DNA of 64,000 nucleotides from Bacteroidota bacterium (GTDB lineage: Bacteria; Bacteroidota; Bacteroidia; Chitinophagales; Chitinophagaceae). A program made the translations under genes and the position numbers. The number at the start of each line of letters is the position of its first letter. The first letter of the stretch is position 1. The stretch spans positions 62,001 to 126,000 of the forward strand of contig CANGDH010000001.1 in NCBI GenBank assembly GCA_947452555.1, in the 5' to 3' direction. Below the pieces are notes generated by a model that searched no databases, was not told where the DNA came from, and saw only the letters and a program-made list of their open reading frames with translations. Positions 16,759 through 25,996 of the stretch are shown piece by piece.

Positions 16759-17799
16759 TTATTTATGTCCGCCGCCACGACCAGCTCTTCCACCCCCTGT
16801 TGAAGAACCACTGCTATTGAATCCACCACTTCTTCCTCCTGAATTACTATTAAAACTTGGGGTGTTATTATTGGATGGAGTACTATTCGTTTTGTATTGA
16901 TTTGTGGAACCTGAATTATTGTTATTGGAGAAATATCTAGCAGGCCTATCAAAACTATTAGCTTGACCTGCATTCGGATTATTTGTAATAACACGTTTCA
17001 TTAAATTTCCGAAATTATTATTCAAATTTGGGTTTCCAGTATAGCGGGTATTACCATTTATAACTTGATAGCTGCTATTTGAATTATTGTAAGACCTGTT
17101 GTTTCTGTAAGAGTTCAAAGCAGGTGCACTTGTTTGCATTGCACGACGACTTTGATAATTATTCCCGAAATGATTAGGGATTCCACCGTATCCGCCGCTA
17201 TATCCACCTCCGTAATAAGACCCGTAAGGATTCCAATAGCCAGCGTAATAAGGATTCCATCCGTATCCATAACCTCCAAAACCGCCATACCCAAATCCTC
17301 CAAAGCCACCATATCCAAAACCGCCATAACCAAATCCAAAATCATTGAATCCCCAACCCATACTATAATATGAATTCATATAAGGAGAATAACCTCCCCA
17401 ACCCATACTCATGGTATAACCAAATGGGTTGTACCATGATGCGCCATAATAGCCAGTATACCAACTATTCCATCCTGTATAAGAAGGGTAAAATGCATTA
17501 TTATATCTTGGGTCATTCCAATATCCAAAATCGTCAATAGCTGTCCAACGATTGCGGTTTGCAACTTTCAATCTTAAATATCGGTCGTCCTGATAGTTTT
17601 GATAGTCCTGATAATTCTCTTGCTCTTCTGGGGCAACAATTGTTTCAGTTACCTGTTTTTTTGCCGGTATATCGTATAAGTCATCTGCAGCTATGGAAGT
17701 AGATTGTTGCAAACTAGTACAGCCAGTTTGTAAAAAACTAAATGCTACAAGACTAATGCCTACGAGCAAAAAAGAGAGTCTAGTTTTTTGATTTTTCAT
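16759..17799 (-). CDS. Gly/Tyr/Asn-rich putative lipoprotein
   Basis: The 346-residue product starts with a lipoprotein signal peptide (VAFSFLQTGC, acylated Cys27). A middle region of about 90 residues is dominated by Gly, Phe and Tyr in FGYGGFGYGG-type repeats, and an Asn/Ser/Gly-rich tail ends in RAGRGGGHK. No enzymatic motif is visible. Such low-complexity aromatic/glycine regions suggest a surface or intermembrane structural protein, which is an inference. Several antisense and shifted frames across this GC-biased repeat stay open but are shadows. It is divergent from proS. Confidence 0.75.
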   Translation of the reverse strand: MKNQKTRLSFLLVGISLVAFSFLQTGCTSLQQSTSIAADDLYDIPAKKQVTETIVAPEEQENYQDYQNYQDDRYLRLKVANRNRWTAIDDFGYWNDPRYNNAFYPSYTGWNSWYTGYYGASWYNPFGYTMSMGWGGYSPYMNSYYSMGWGFNDFGFGYGGFGYGGFGGFGYGGFGGYGYGWNPYYAGYWNPYGSYYGGGYSGGYGGIPNHFGNNYQSRRAMQTSAPALNSYRNNRSYNNSNSSYQVINGNTRYTGNPNLNNNFGNLMKRVITNNPNAGQANSFDRPARYFSNNNNSGSTNQYKTNSTPSNNNTPSFNSNSGGRSGGFNSSGSSTGGGRAGRGGGHK

Positions 17800-17932
17800 C
17801 TTACCGTGTTTTTGGTTTTAATATGCCCCTGATTTAGCATACATTTGACACTATAAAGGTAATAAAGTTTAAAACATAGAGCGTTTTTCGTAGATGTTTT
17901 GTTACACATTAAATGTTAAGATTTAGTATACA

Positions 17933-19411
17933 ATGGCAAAGGAATTATCAACAAGAGCACAAGACTATTCACAGTGGTATAATGACCTCGTATTAAAGGG
18001 CAATTTAGCTGATTATAGTGCAGTAAGAGGATGTATGGTTATTAAACCATATGGTTATGCATTATGGGAAAATATGCAAGCAACTTTAGACAAAATGTTT
18101 AAGGACACAGGACATGAAAACGCTTATTTCCCATTATTCGTCCCCAAATCTTTATTTGAAGCGGAGGAGAAAAATGCAGAGGGATTCGCTAAGGAGTGCG
18201 CCATTGTTACACATTATAGATTAAAAGCAGATCCAAATAATAAAGGAAAATTAATGGTGGATCCTGATGCCAAATTGGAAGAAGAATTAATTGTTCGTCC
18301 AACAAGTGAAGCCATTATTTGGAATACCTATAAGAATTGGATTCAATCTTATCGTGATTTACCAATTTTGGTAAACCAATGGGCGAATGTGGTAAGATGG
18401 GAAATGAGAACACGTCTATTCTTAAGAACAGCTGAATTTTTGTGGCAAGAAGGACATACTGCACATGCTACAAAAGAAGAAGCAGTAGCAGAAACGGTTC
18501 AAATGTTAAATGTATACGCTGACTTTGCAGAAAACTGGATGGCAATGCCTGTTATTAAAGGAGTAAAATCTGCCAACGAACGATTTGCTGGAGCAGAAGA
18601 CACTTATTGTATTGAAGCATTAATGCAGGATGGAAAAGCATTACAAGCAGGAACCTCCCATTTTCTTGGTCAAAATTTTGCAAAAGCATTTGACGTGAAG
18701 TTTAGTGATAGGAATAATAAACTTGATTATGTTTGGGCAACAAGTTGGGGTGTTAGTACAAGATTAATTGGAGGTTTGGTAATGACGCACAGTGATGACC
18801 AAGGTTTAGTTTTACCTCCGCGCATTGCACCTATACAAGTTGTTATTGTTCCAATTTTTAAAGGCGATGAGCAGAAAGCAATTTTAGATGAGAAAGTGAA
18901 TGCTATTGTTGCTTCCTTTAAAGAAGTGGGTATTCGTGTTAAATATGACGATTCAGATAATCAAAGACCAGGTTGGAAATTTGCGGAGTATGAATTAAAG
19001 GGAGTTCCTGTTAGAATAGCAGTAGGCCCTCGTGACTTGGAGAATAATCAAGTTGAAATTGCACGTCGAGATACCAAGGAGAAGTCGTCTGTATCAATGG
19101 ACGGTTTAACAGAAACAGTTTCGCAACTATTACTTGATATTCAATCCAATTTATTTGAGCGCGCTAAAAAGTATAGAGACGATCATATTACTAAAGTGGA
19201 TACATGGGAAGACTTTATAGATACATTGGATAATAAAACCGGATTTGTTTCAGCACATTGGGATGGCACAGCAGAAACTGAAGAAAAAATCAAAGAATTA
19301 ACCAAAGCTACTATACGTTGTATTCCTTTAGATAATCCATTAGAAGCAGGTGTTTGTATTCAATCAGGAAAACCGTCTACTCAAAGAGTATTGTTCGCAA
19401 GAGCATACTAG
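17933..19411 (+). CDS. proS: Prolyl-tRNA synthetase, archaeal/eukaryote type
   Basis: This 492-residue class II synthetase lacks the bacterial INS editing domain. It has the archaeal-type layout: motif 1 region near [12 protein letters not shown], motif 2 with [12 protein letters not shown] and [20 protein letters not shown], motif 3 [19 protein letters not shown], the anticodon-binding domain, and a zinc-like domain ending in the conserved C-terminal Tyr (LFARAY). It charges tRNA-Pro. This type is normal for Bacteroidota. truB begins 11 bases after its stop, suggesting cotranscription. Confidence 0.97.
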   Translation: MAKELSTRAQDYSQWYNDLVLKGNLADYSAVRGCMVIKPYGYALWENMQATLDKMFKDTGHENAYFPLFVPKSLFEAEEKNAEGFAKECAIVTHYRLKADPNNKGKLMVDPDAKLEEELIVRPTSEAIIWNTYKNWIQSYRDLPILVNQWANVVRWEMRTRLFLRTAEFLWQEGHTAHATKEEAVAETVQMLNVYADFAENWMAMPVIKGVKSANERFAGAEDTYCIEALMQDGKALQAGTSHFLGQNFAKAFDVKFSDRNNKLDYVWATSWGVSTRLIGGLVMTHSDDQGLVLPPRIAPIQVVIVPIFKGDEQKAILDEKVNAIVASFKEVGIRVKYDDSDNQRPGWKFAEYELKGVPVRIAVGPRDLENNQVEIARRDTKEKSSVSMDGLTETVSQLLLDIQSNLFERAKKYRDDHITKVDTWEDFIDTLDNKTGFVSAHWDGTAETEEKIKELTKATIRCIPLDNPLEAGVCIQSGKPSTQRVLFARAY

Positions 19412-19421
19412 TTTAAAGTTT

Positions 19422-20132
19422 ATGGGCCTAAAGCAAAAACCAATTCCCGCAGCCTTAACGCCATTTTTAGAAGGCAAGGTTTTACTATTGGATAAGCCAA
19501 TAGGATGGACTTCTTTCAATATGGTTCAAAAAGTACGTGGGTTAACTAGGGTCACTAAAGTCGGACATGCAGGCACTTTGGACCCTTTAGCTACCGGTTT
19601 ATTGATAATATGTACAGGTAAGTTCACTAAACAAATTGATACCTATATGGGTATGGTGAAAGAATACACGGGCAGCTTGGTTTTAGGCGCTACCACTCCT
19701 ACATATGACTTAGAGTCTACACCTGAAAATTTCAAGTCAATTGCAAACTTAACAGAAGAACAAATTCAAGCTGCTAGCATTCCATTTATTGGAGAGATAT
19801 TACAAATGCCTCCGCAACATTCTGCTATTAAAAAAGATGGAAAGCGTTTATATGAATCAGCACGACTTGGGATAGAAGTAAAAGTGGATCCGAGAAGGAT
19901 CACCATTCATAGTTTTGAAATTACTAAAATTGAGTTGCCAACCATAGAGTTCAAAGTGGTTTGTTCAACTGGTACCTATATAAGAAGCTTAGTTAAAGAT
20001 TTTGGAGATCAATTGGGAGTAGGTGCTTATATGAGTGGACTAAGACGAACTAAAATTGGTGATTTTAATGTAGACGATGCGCTCCATTGGGAAGACCTGC
20101 AAAAAGAAATTGACTTATTATTAGAAGGGTAA
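19422..20132 (+). CDS. truB: tRNA pseudouridine(55) synthase
   Basis: The 236-residue protein contains LLLDKPIGWTSFNMVQKVRG and the catalytic motif KVGHAGTLDPLATGLLIICTG, whose Asp is the nucleophile for making pseudouridine 55 in the T loop. STGTYIRSLVKDFGDQLG provides the RNA-binding Arg-containing segment. The start is the ATG at 19422 (MGLKQKPIP), just after proS; the open frame reaches 24 codons back into proS but only as a frame overlap. It is shorter than E. coli TruB because the C-terminal PUA domain is absent. Its last 12 bases overlap the convergent BamA-like gene. Confidence 0.95.
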   Translation: MGLKQKPIPAALTPFLEGKVLLLDKPIGWTSFNMVQKVRGLTRVTKVGHAGTLDPLATGLLIICTGKFTKQIDTYMGMVKEYTGSLVLGATTPTYDLESTPENFKSIANLTEEQIQAASIPFIGEILQMPPQHSAIKKDGKRLYESARLGIEVKVDPRRITIHSFEITKIELPTIEFKVVCSTGTYIRSLVKDFGDQLGVGAYMSGLRRTKIGDFNVDDALHWEDLQKEIDLLLEG

Positions 20133-22502
20133 GCCAATTCCAAATTGCCATGCGTAGTTATTCACTTTCATGCCATTTGGTTTTACTTCATTCCACTGCA
20201 TATTCTTAAAGTCAAGCCACCCATTATTATTTAATCTAGTGGGGTCTTTCATTTTTATAGCATAGTCAACACGAATTATAAAATAATTAAAATCAAAACG
20301 GATGCCTGTTCCTACACCTATTGCAAGGTCCTTATACATTCGGTCTAATTTAAATCCTGCAGTAGGATCTTGTTTTGTATCCCTTGTGTTCCATATATTC
20401 CCCATATCCATAAATAAGGCAGATCCCATTTTATAAGAACCCCATTGAAATAAGGTATATCTATATTCAATATTAGCTTCTAATTGAAGATCGCCAAAAC
20501 GGTCAAAATTTTGACTACTAGCACTTGTGTCATAAAACTGAGAGCTTCCTAGTCCTAATTGTCTTAATCCCCATGCACGCATACTGTAGGGCCCACCTGC
20601 GGTGAATTGTTTAAAGAAGGGTAATTGACCTCCAAGCTTTTTATCTTTGCTATAGTTATTGCCCCATCCTCCTAAAAAACGCATTGCTAATTCTGTATTT
20701 TCAAATTTAAAAGCTTTTCTTATTTCTAATTCGGCTTTAATATAGGTGTAAATATTATTTTTTAAACTAGGTATTAATGCGGCAAAACTTCCTGCATCTT
20801 CTATCCCTAAACGTAAATAGTTACTTTGCCTTGAATGGTTTTTAGATGATCCAGTATGTAAATAAGTAAATGTCTGACTCAATACATTCCCTTCGTTAAA
20901 CGAGGATCTCAAAAACGGATTTAGCAATAATAAACTATCCAATTTTGAATATTTTGTAAGCTGATATAATTCAATGTTTAAAGGCTTGTATAAGAATACA
21001 TGTTCTCCATTTGTAGATGTATTTTTCCATTCATATCCCCAGTTTGTCGTAAACGATTTTAGTTGGTAATAATTCAAACGATCCATACTAGAACCATTTA
21101 AAGAAAAATTACTTCGTGTATTGTAATTCTCAGCATGCCTATGTTTTAAGAATGGAATTATGATATTAGGAAAACTATAAGTATGACCCACACTCCATAA
21201 TAATGTTTGGGCTAAATCTTCTTTTGAATTATTGAAATTAAGTTCTACTCCAGCTCTTAAATTTGTTATTGAAGGAATAGATTTCTTTTGAACGTTTTTA
21301 TCACGGTAGGTTAAACTAGTTGCAAAACCAATTAAGTTACCTGCACCTAGCTGAGCTGTGTTTCTACTTCCTTCTAAATCCAAGCTCATACTTCTTCTTA
21401 ATGAAGGCACGAGTAAGTAGTGAAGATAAACGCTATCGTTAACCAAAGTAGTTCTAGCGTCAATTTGTTGCCAAGCACCCAGGGCACTAAAATTATTGAG
21501 TGTTTTATAAAAAAGACGTTCATTGAAAAGGTCGCCTTTTTTTATAAAGGATTGTTGTTCAAATAAACTGGATTTAAATTTAGGCAAATTATATGCGTGA
21601 ACGATAGTCTTAAATTCATCTTCATGTGTCATTTTTACAAAAATGACAGAATCAGGATTGTCTGAAAGGCTTAAATCACTATAGAATATTTGCCTCCCAA
21701 TTGGGTATTGTTTTGTAACTAAAGAATTACTATTCCTTAATTGAAAACTAATTTTCCAGGCAGGATTCTGAGCTTCTTTTTTACTTGCAGAAAGTATTTG
21801 ATTTACCTGACTTAAAGGGTCCAAATTTAATTGCATTAAAGCTTGGTCTAGTGTATCTACTTCGGCAAATATTTTCTCTTTTGTAAAATTATAAAATCCA
21901 TTTGCTCTAAATAATTCTACCAGCCTATCCAATTCGTTATTAATATTATCATTTGAATAAGTGGATCCTTTTTTCAAATAAGCTACCTCCTTATTTTTTA
22001 ATGCAATTTTTTGTAAAATAGGGTCAGTTAATTGGTATAGTAAGGTATCAACAATTGTCTTTTTATTCAACTGAATTTTCATTGTTAAGTAAGTTCTCCA
22101 TTCTTCTTTTAAGGTATCGATTTTGAAGGAAGGAGTTAGTATGGCGTGATTATATCCTTTTGAATTAAGGTACCCTTGCATATAATTAACTGACCTAGGC
22201 ATTCTGTCTGGCTGAAATTCTATTGGCTGGATCAAAGTGTTAAATATGCCGAATTGTCTTACATGTTTTGCCTTTAAACTGTCATCCCAATAATTGTCTA
22301 AAGCAATTGTCAATAATTTTTTTGTCTGCTTCGTCTCGGCATCAGTTATCTTTATATAATTCTCATAAACAAAAGCTTTTTGCTTTGGATAGTTATGAAT
22401 TATAGCTTTTTTGAGATCTGTACAGGCATTTAATAAAAATAAAAGCCCAAGTAGATAAAATCTTGAGAAGAAACTAATATTTTTAAGCCTACGTAATGAC
22501 AT
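20121..22502 (-). CDS. BamA/TamA-type outer membrane lipoprotein (surface antigen family)
   Basis: The 793-residue product starts with a lipoprotein signal (LLFLLNAC, Cys27), then an N-terminal periplasmic part of about 350 residues consistent with POTRA-type repeats. A C-terminal Omp85-like barrel includes the family-typical FTAGGPYSMRAWGLRQLG and GVGTGIRFDFNYFIIRVDYA. These proteins insert or translocate outer-membrane proteins. A lipidated Omp85 protein is a common Bacteroidota version. I start it at the ATG at 22500-22502; the longer frame begins 22 codons earlier inside the divergent methyltransferase gene. Only 3 bases separate its start from that gene's start. Confidence 0.85.
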   Translation of the reverse strand: MSLRRLKNISFFSRFYLLGLLFLLNACTDLKKAIIHNYPKQKAFVYENYIKITDAETKQTKKLLTIALDNYWDDSLKAKHVRQFGIFNTLIQPIEFQPDRMPRSVNYMQGYLNSKGYNHAILTPSFKIDTLKEEWRTYLTMKIQLNKKTIVDTLLYQLTDPILQKIALKNKEVAYLKKGSTYSNDNINNELDRLVELFRANGFYNFTKEKIFAEVDTLDQALMQLNLDPLSQVNQILSASKKEAQNPAWKISFQLRNSNSLVTKQYPIGRQIFYSDLSLSDNPDSVIFVKMTHEDEFKTIVHAYNLPKFKSSLFEQQSFIKKGDLFNERLFYKTLNNFSALGAWQQIDARTTLVNDSVYLHYLLVPSLRRSMSLDLEGSRNTAQLGAGNLIGFATSLTYRDKNVQKKSIPSITNLRAGVELNFNNSKEDLAQTLLWSVGHTYSFPNIIIPFLKHRHAENYNTRSNFSLNGSSMDRLNYYQLKSFTTNWGYEWKNTSTNGEHVFLYKPLNIELYQLTKYSKLDSLLLLNPFLRSSFNEGNVLSQTFTYLHTGSSKNHSRQSNYLRLGIEDAGSFAALIPSLKNNIYTYIKAELEIRKAFKFENTELAMRFLGGWGNNYSKDKKLGGQLPFFKQFTAGGPYSMRAWGLRQLGLGSSQFYDTSASSQNFDRFGDLQLEANIEYRYTLFQWGSYKMGSALFMDMGNIWNTRDTKQDPTAGFKLDRMYKDLAIGVGTGIRFDFNYFIIRVDYAIKMKDPTRLNNNGWLDFKNMQWNEVKPNGMKVNNYAWQFGIGLPF

Positions 22503-22505
22503 GTA

Positions 22506-23234
22506 ATGATAAATAAGAATGAGCTCAAATATATTCAATCTTTTGCCCATAAAAAACAATGGGCCCAAGAATCTGTGTTTATAGTTGAAGGACCTAAGCT
22601 AGTAGCTGAATTGTTGGACAGTGATTGGATTATAGATAAGATTTATGCCAATGTAGAATGGGCTGATATGCAAACTGATCCCAGTTTAAATATACAAGTT
22701 GTAGAAGACTTCGAATTGGAGAAAATGACCCAAATGCAAAAAGCCAATCAGGTAATTGCAATTGTTGAAAAGAAATTGTATATGAAGCCCATTGAGTTTG
22801 AAACTCAATTCACATTGGTGTTGGATGGAATTCAGGATCCTGGAAATATGGGTACAATTATACGAACTGCAGATTGGTTTGGCTGCACTCAGATTATTAC
22901 TTCAGAAGATACTGCTAATTTGTATAATCCTAAAGTAATTCAAAGTACTATGGGAAGCTTTTTAAGAGTAAGGGTAGCTTCTATGGATATTGCTATTGTT
23001 TTAAAAGCTGCAAATCTGCCAATTTATGGAGCTTTATTAGAAGGTAGCTCAATATATCAAACCAATTTGCCTACTGCGGGGTTTGTAGTAATAGGGAATG
23101 AATCAAAAGGAATTCGTCCAGAAATTATTTCATTAATTACACAAGCCATCTCTATTCCAAAATTTGGAAGCGCTGAATCTTTAAACGCAGCAGTTGCTAC
23201 AGGGGTCATTTTGTCACATTGGAAATCACAGTAA
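22506..23234 (+). CDS. TrmH/SpoU family RNA 2'-O-methyltransferase
   Basis: This 242-residue SPOUT methyltransferase shows all three SpoU motifs: LDGIQDPGNMGTIIRTADWF (Asn and Arg of motif 1), VVIGNESKGIRPEI (motif 2) and SIPKFGSAESLNAAVATGVI (motif 3, the knot that binds S-adenosylmethionine). An N-terminal substrate-binding domain is present (VFIVEGPKLVAELLDSDW). It methylates a ribose in tRNA or rRNA; the target nucleotide cannot be told. The start codon is 3 bases from the divergent BamA-like gene's start, so promoter elements must lie inside one or both genes. Confidence 0.92.
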   Translation: MINKNELKYIQSFAHKKQWAQESVFIVEGPKLVAELLDSDWIIDKIYANVEWADMQTDPSLNIQVVEDFELEKMTQMQKANQVIAIVEKKLYMKPIEFETQFTLVLDGIQDPGNMGTIIRTADWFGCTQIITSEDTANLYNPKVIQSTMGSFLRVRVASMDIAIVLKAANLPIYGALLEGSSIYQTNLPTAGFVVIGNESKGIRPEIISLITQAISIPKFGSAESLNAAVATGVILSHWKSQ

Positions 23235-24422
23235 TTAATCGAATCTAATGGTTTGTGCTGGGCTGATTTTTTTAATCCAAAGTGTAGGAATTAAAAAGGA
23301 AATATAACTTAACGCCGCAGTTCCAATAATTATTAATATAATTTGACCAGGTATAATATGAATAGGTAATTCTTTCATAAAATAAGCAGATTCGTCTAAT
23401 TGTATCCAACCGGTAGATTGTTGCAAGAAAGACAAGCCTAGGCCTACGAAACAACCAATAGAAATACCTATCCAGCTTATAAAGCTAGCTTGATATAGAA
23501 ATACTTGTCGAAGTAATTGATGGGAAGCCCCAATTGCAGTGAGGGTGCCAATCATATTAATACGCTCCAACATCAAAATAAATAAACAAGTAAGAAGATT
23601 CACTATTGCAATAAGTAGCATAATTGTAATTGTAACATTTCTATTTACAGTTTGTACCCCAATCCAATCAAAAATTTGAGGATAATAGTCGTCAATGGTA
23701 CTTGCAACTGTATTAGCAGGCAATGACTTTTGAATCATAGTAACTGCAATATCTTTATCCCATCCTTTATTTAGTGTTATTCCGTACCCTTCAATCTGCT
23801 GGGTATTTTGATTAAGTTGTTGAATAAGTTTCATGTCAACTATTACAAATTGCTTATCATAATCGTCTATGCCTGAATGAAATAATCCAACTAGTTTTAA
23901 TTTACGTTGTTGTACTGAGCCATTATTTAAAAAATACAATCGAACTTCTTCGCCTAAGGGAATATTTAATTTGTGTGCAAGCTCCTTTGATAAAATTATT
24001 TCTTTACTAATGCTGTCTGTATTCGTAGTAATATTTCTGCCAGCTACTAAAAACGGTGTAGGCGTATTGTTGGGCATTCCTTTTGCATTAACTCCTTCTA
24101 TGTCTTGTTTAAATGACAATACGGTGGACTGAGTAATGAATGGGATTATGGATTGGATAGGTCGAAGTGCAAAGATTTTTTTTTCGCTACTGTCGTTTCT
24201 TAAAATGGGAATTCCATTAATGGAAGAAATTCTTACCTGCCCCCAAAAAGAGTATACTTTGCTTGCAATACTTTCTTGAAATCCATTAACTATTGAGAAA
24301 GTAAGTATGATTGCTGCCACGCTTATAGCAGTTGCCCCTATAGACAATCTGACTATGAATCGAGTATAGGTTTTTTGTTTTTGAAAACTTATACGTTTCG
24401 CTATTTCAAAAGCAGTATTCAA
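23235..24422 (-). CDS. ABC transporter permease, LolC/FtsX type
   Basis: The 395-residue protein has one N-terminal membrane helix (IGATAISVAAIILTFSIVNGF), a periplasmic MacB-like domain of about 200 residues, and three further helices near the C-terminus (VTITIMLLIAIVNLLTCLFI and similar). That is the FtsX/LolC architecture for extracting lipoproteins from the inner membrane. The matching ATPase is not adjacent. The start must be the TTG at 24420-24422, because an in-frame stop (TAA) lies directly upstream at 24423-24425 and the N-terminus aligns well with family members. It ends directly at the stop of the convergent methyltransferase gene. Confidence 0.9.
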   Translation of the reverse strand: MNTAFEIAKRISFQKQKTYTRFIVRLSIGATAISVAAIILTFSIVNGFQESIASKVYSFWGQVRISSINGIPILRNDSSEKKIFALRPIQSIIPFITQSTVLSFKQDIEGVNAKGMPNNTPTPFLVAGRNITTNTDSISKEIILSKELAHKLNIPLGEEVRLYFLNNGSVQQRKLKLVGLFHSGIDDYDKQFVIVDMKLIQQLNQNTQQIEGYGITLNKGWDKDIAVTMIQKSLPANTVASTIDDYYPQIFDWIGVQTVNRNVTITIMLLIAIVNLLTCLFILMLERINMIGTLTAIGASHQLLRQVFLYQASFISWIGISIGCFVGLGLSFLQQSTGWIQLDESAYFMKELPIHIIPGQIILIIIGTAALSYISFLIPTLWIKKISPAQTIRFD

Positions 24423-24438
24423 TTATCTTAAATTTGAT

Positions 24439-24446
24439 CAAATCTA
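24439..24446 (-). promoter_or_regulatory. Putative -7 promoter element (TAGATTTG) for the LolC-type gene
   Basis: On the minus strand TAGATTTG matches TAnnTTTG and ends 16 bases before the TTG start. It overlaps a 10-bp palindrome TTTGATCAAA at 24433-24442, whose other arm forms TAAATTTG on the plus strand. Divergent overlapping promoters are possible. Confidence 0.35.
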
Positions 24447-24509
24447 GTTTTTTCTGTTTAATAATAATGAATAAAGAATTAGTTTCGTTAGGAATTAACC
24501 AGATACAGC

Positions 24510-25787
24510 ATGTATAAGCGTTTCATTGGGTCATTGATGGTTTTAATATTGTATAGTAAGTCTGCGCTTGCACAAAGCAATCCAGATCAGATTTTTGACC
24601 ATTCAATACATACGGTCTTAGTTCATCCTATTGGTAATCCTATAGGAATACCTGTTGTCGGCTTAAATGACGGAAGCCCATTATTTATAAGTTTTGATGA
24701 TTTCAAAGCAAGCTATCAGAACTACTATTATGCTATAGAGTTAGTGAATGAAAATTGGGAACCAGTCCCATTAAGTCCGTTTGATTATTCTAGAGGGTTT
24801 AGTCAAAATAAAATAACTAGTTTTTCAACGTCTAGTATCGCATTACAATCATATTATCATTATGAATTTAATTTGCCTAATGAGAACTGTAGACCTACAA
24901 AATCCGGTAATTACATTGTAAAAGTATTTAGGGACGGGAATCAAAATGATTTAATTTTTACCAGTAGATTTTATGTAACAGAGGGTACTGCAAACGTTTT
25001 TGCAACTGTTCAAGAGCCATTTGACGGAACTATTTCACAGACACATCAAAAAGTACAAGTGAATGTAGATGTTAAAAAAATAAATTATTTTCAACCAGGT
25101 CAATTATCCATTCAAGTAATTCAAAACACAAGGTATCAGGATGCAATAAAGGTTAAAGAGCCGAGCTTTATAAGAGGAAATAATGTGGAGTATAATAGTG
25201 AAAGGGATTTAATTTTCCCAGCTGGCAAAGAATCTAGATGGCTTGATTTACAAAGTTTAAGATTACAAACTGATAGAATATTTAAGTTTGAAACTACCGA
25301 TAAAGGAACTAGGGTTATTTTAAAGCCTGATCTTTCAAGAGCTTCAACAGCGTATTATACTTTTAAAGACCTTAATGGCTCTTTTGTTATTTCAAATACG
25401 GAATCATTACAGAGTGAAAATCAAAATGACTATGCAACTGTTCAGTTCACTTATATACCCAAAGAGGGTATTCCTTTTATGGGTGAAACCTTGTATTTGT
25501 CTGGCGCATTAACTGGAAATGTGTTAAACAAGGAATCAGCAATGCTGTTTAATGCTCAAAAGGGTATTTACGAAAAAACTCTTTTACTTAAGCAAGGATA
25601 TTATAGTTATCAATATGTGATTAGAGACCAAAATAATCCCCAGCCACTTCAGGATTTTATGGTGACCGAAGGTGATCATTGGGAAACGGAGAATAATTAC
25701 TCCATTTTAGTTTATTACACCCAAGCTGGTGCACAATACCCTTCTTTAGTGGGCTTTTCTACCATAAATTCAAAACAGCAGTGGTAA
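24510..25787 (+). CDS. DUF5103 protein, type IX secretion plug-type
   Basis: The 425-residue protein has a signal peptide (cleavage near ALAQ, residue 22). It starts the mature part with HTVLVHPIGNPIGIPVVGLND and continues with the aromatic beta-sandwich pattern of DUF5103 (YQNYYYAIELVNENWEPVPL, FSTSSIALQSYYHYEFNLPN, DGNQNDLIFTSRFYVTEG). This family includes the plug protein that seals the SprA translocon of the type IX secretion system. Its presence indicates a T9SS genome, although no T9SS core gene is in the window. The assignment to the plug subgroup rests on recognition of the family, not on a structural check. Confidence 0.82.
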   Translation: MYKRFIGSLMVLILYSKSALAQSNPDQIFDHSIHTVLVHPIGNPIGIPVVGLNDGSPLFISFDDFKASYQNYYYAIELVNENWEPVPLSPFDYSRGFSQNKITSFSTSSIALQSYYHYEFNLPNENCRPTKSGNYIVKVFRDGNQNDLIFTSRFYVTEGTANVFATVQEPFDGTISQTHQKVQVNVDVKKINYFQPGQLSIQVIQNTRYQDAIKVKEPSFIRGNNVEYNSERDLIFPAGKESRWLDLQSLRLQTDRIFKFETTDKGTRVILKPDLSRASTAYYTFKDLNGSFVISNTESLQSENQNDYATVQFTYIPKEGIPFMGETLYLSGALTGNVLNKESAMLFNAQKGIYEKTLLLKQGYYSYQYVIRDQNNPQPLQDFMVTEGDHWETENNYSILVYYTQAGAQYPSLVGFSTINSKQQW

Positions 25788-25831
25788 ATAAAATGGCCCC
25801 AATGCAACTTTTTTAATCCCTCTATTTGTCC

Positions 25832-25839
25832 TACATTTG
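25832..25839 (+). promoter_or_regulatory. Putative -7 promoter element (TACATTTG) of the SRP RNA gene
   Basis: TACATTTG matches TAnnTTTG and ends 5 bases before the first paired base of the SRP RNA, exactly where the transcript should begin. A clear -33 element was not found. Confidence 0.55.
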
Positions 25840-25843
25840 CACC

Positions 25844-25938
25844 GGCAGGTCTCACACGACCAGCTCCTGCTGAACTTCCCCAGGGTAGGAATACAGCAAG
25901 GATAAGCGGTTGAGCGGTGCGATGTGAGTAGCCTGCCA
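25844..25938 (+). ncRNA. ffs: Bacterial signal recognition particle RNA (4.5S type)
   Basis: This 95-base segment folds as the small SRP RNA. The 5' end GGCAGGTCTCACAC pairs with the 3' end GTGAGTAGCCTGCC, closing one long helix. Its tip holds the conserved Ffh-binding core CAGGGTAGGAATACAGCAAG (25881-25900), with a GGAA tetraloop and the asymmetric AGCA side. It brings Ffh to ribosomes making membrane proteins. The gene has its own promoter element and its own terminator. Two open frames across it are shadows and do not explain the pairing. Confidence 0.9.
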
Positions 25939-25960
25939 CTTTTTAGGAAGTGGCATTTTT
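25935..25960 (+). terminator. Rho-independent terminator of the SRP RNA gene
   Basis: GCCACTT (25935-25941) pairs with AAGTGGC (25948-25954), followed by ATTTTT. The left arm overlaps the last bases of the mature SRP RNA helix, so terminator and mature 3' end compete for the same residues. Confidence 0.85.
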
Positions 25961-25996
25961 ATTAAAAGAGACTTTTTCAATTATAAACCTAACATT

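Noticed and set aside
17115..17373. Open frames in two other phases across the Gly/Tyr-rich lipoprotein gene
   Set aside because: Shadows of the repetitive core; Ile/Ser/Thr-rich low complexity, no start context.
25715..25939. Leftward 74-codon frame over the SRP RNA
   Set aside because: Overlaps the end of the DUF5103 gene and the whole structured RNA; the RNA pairing explains the region.
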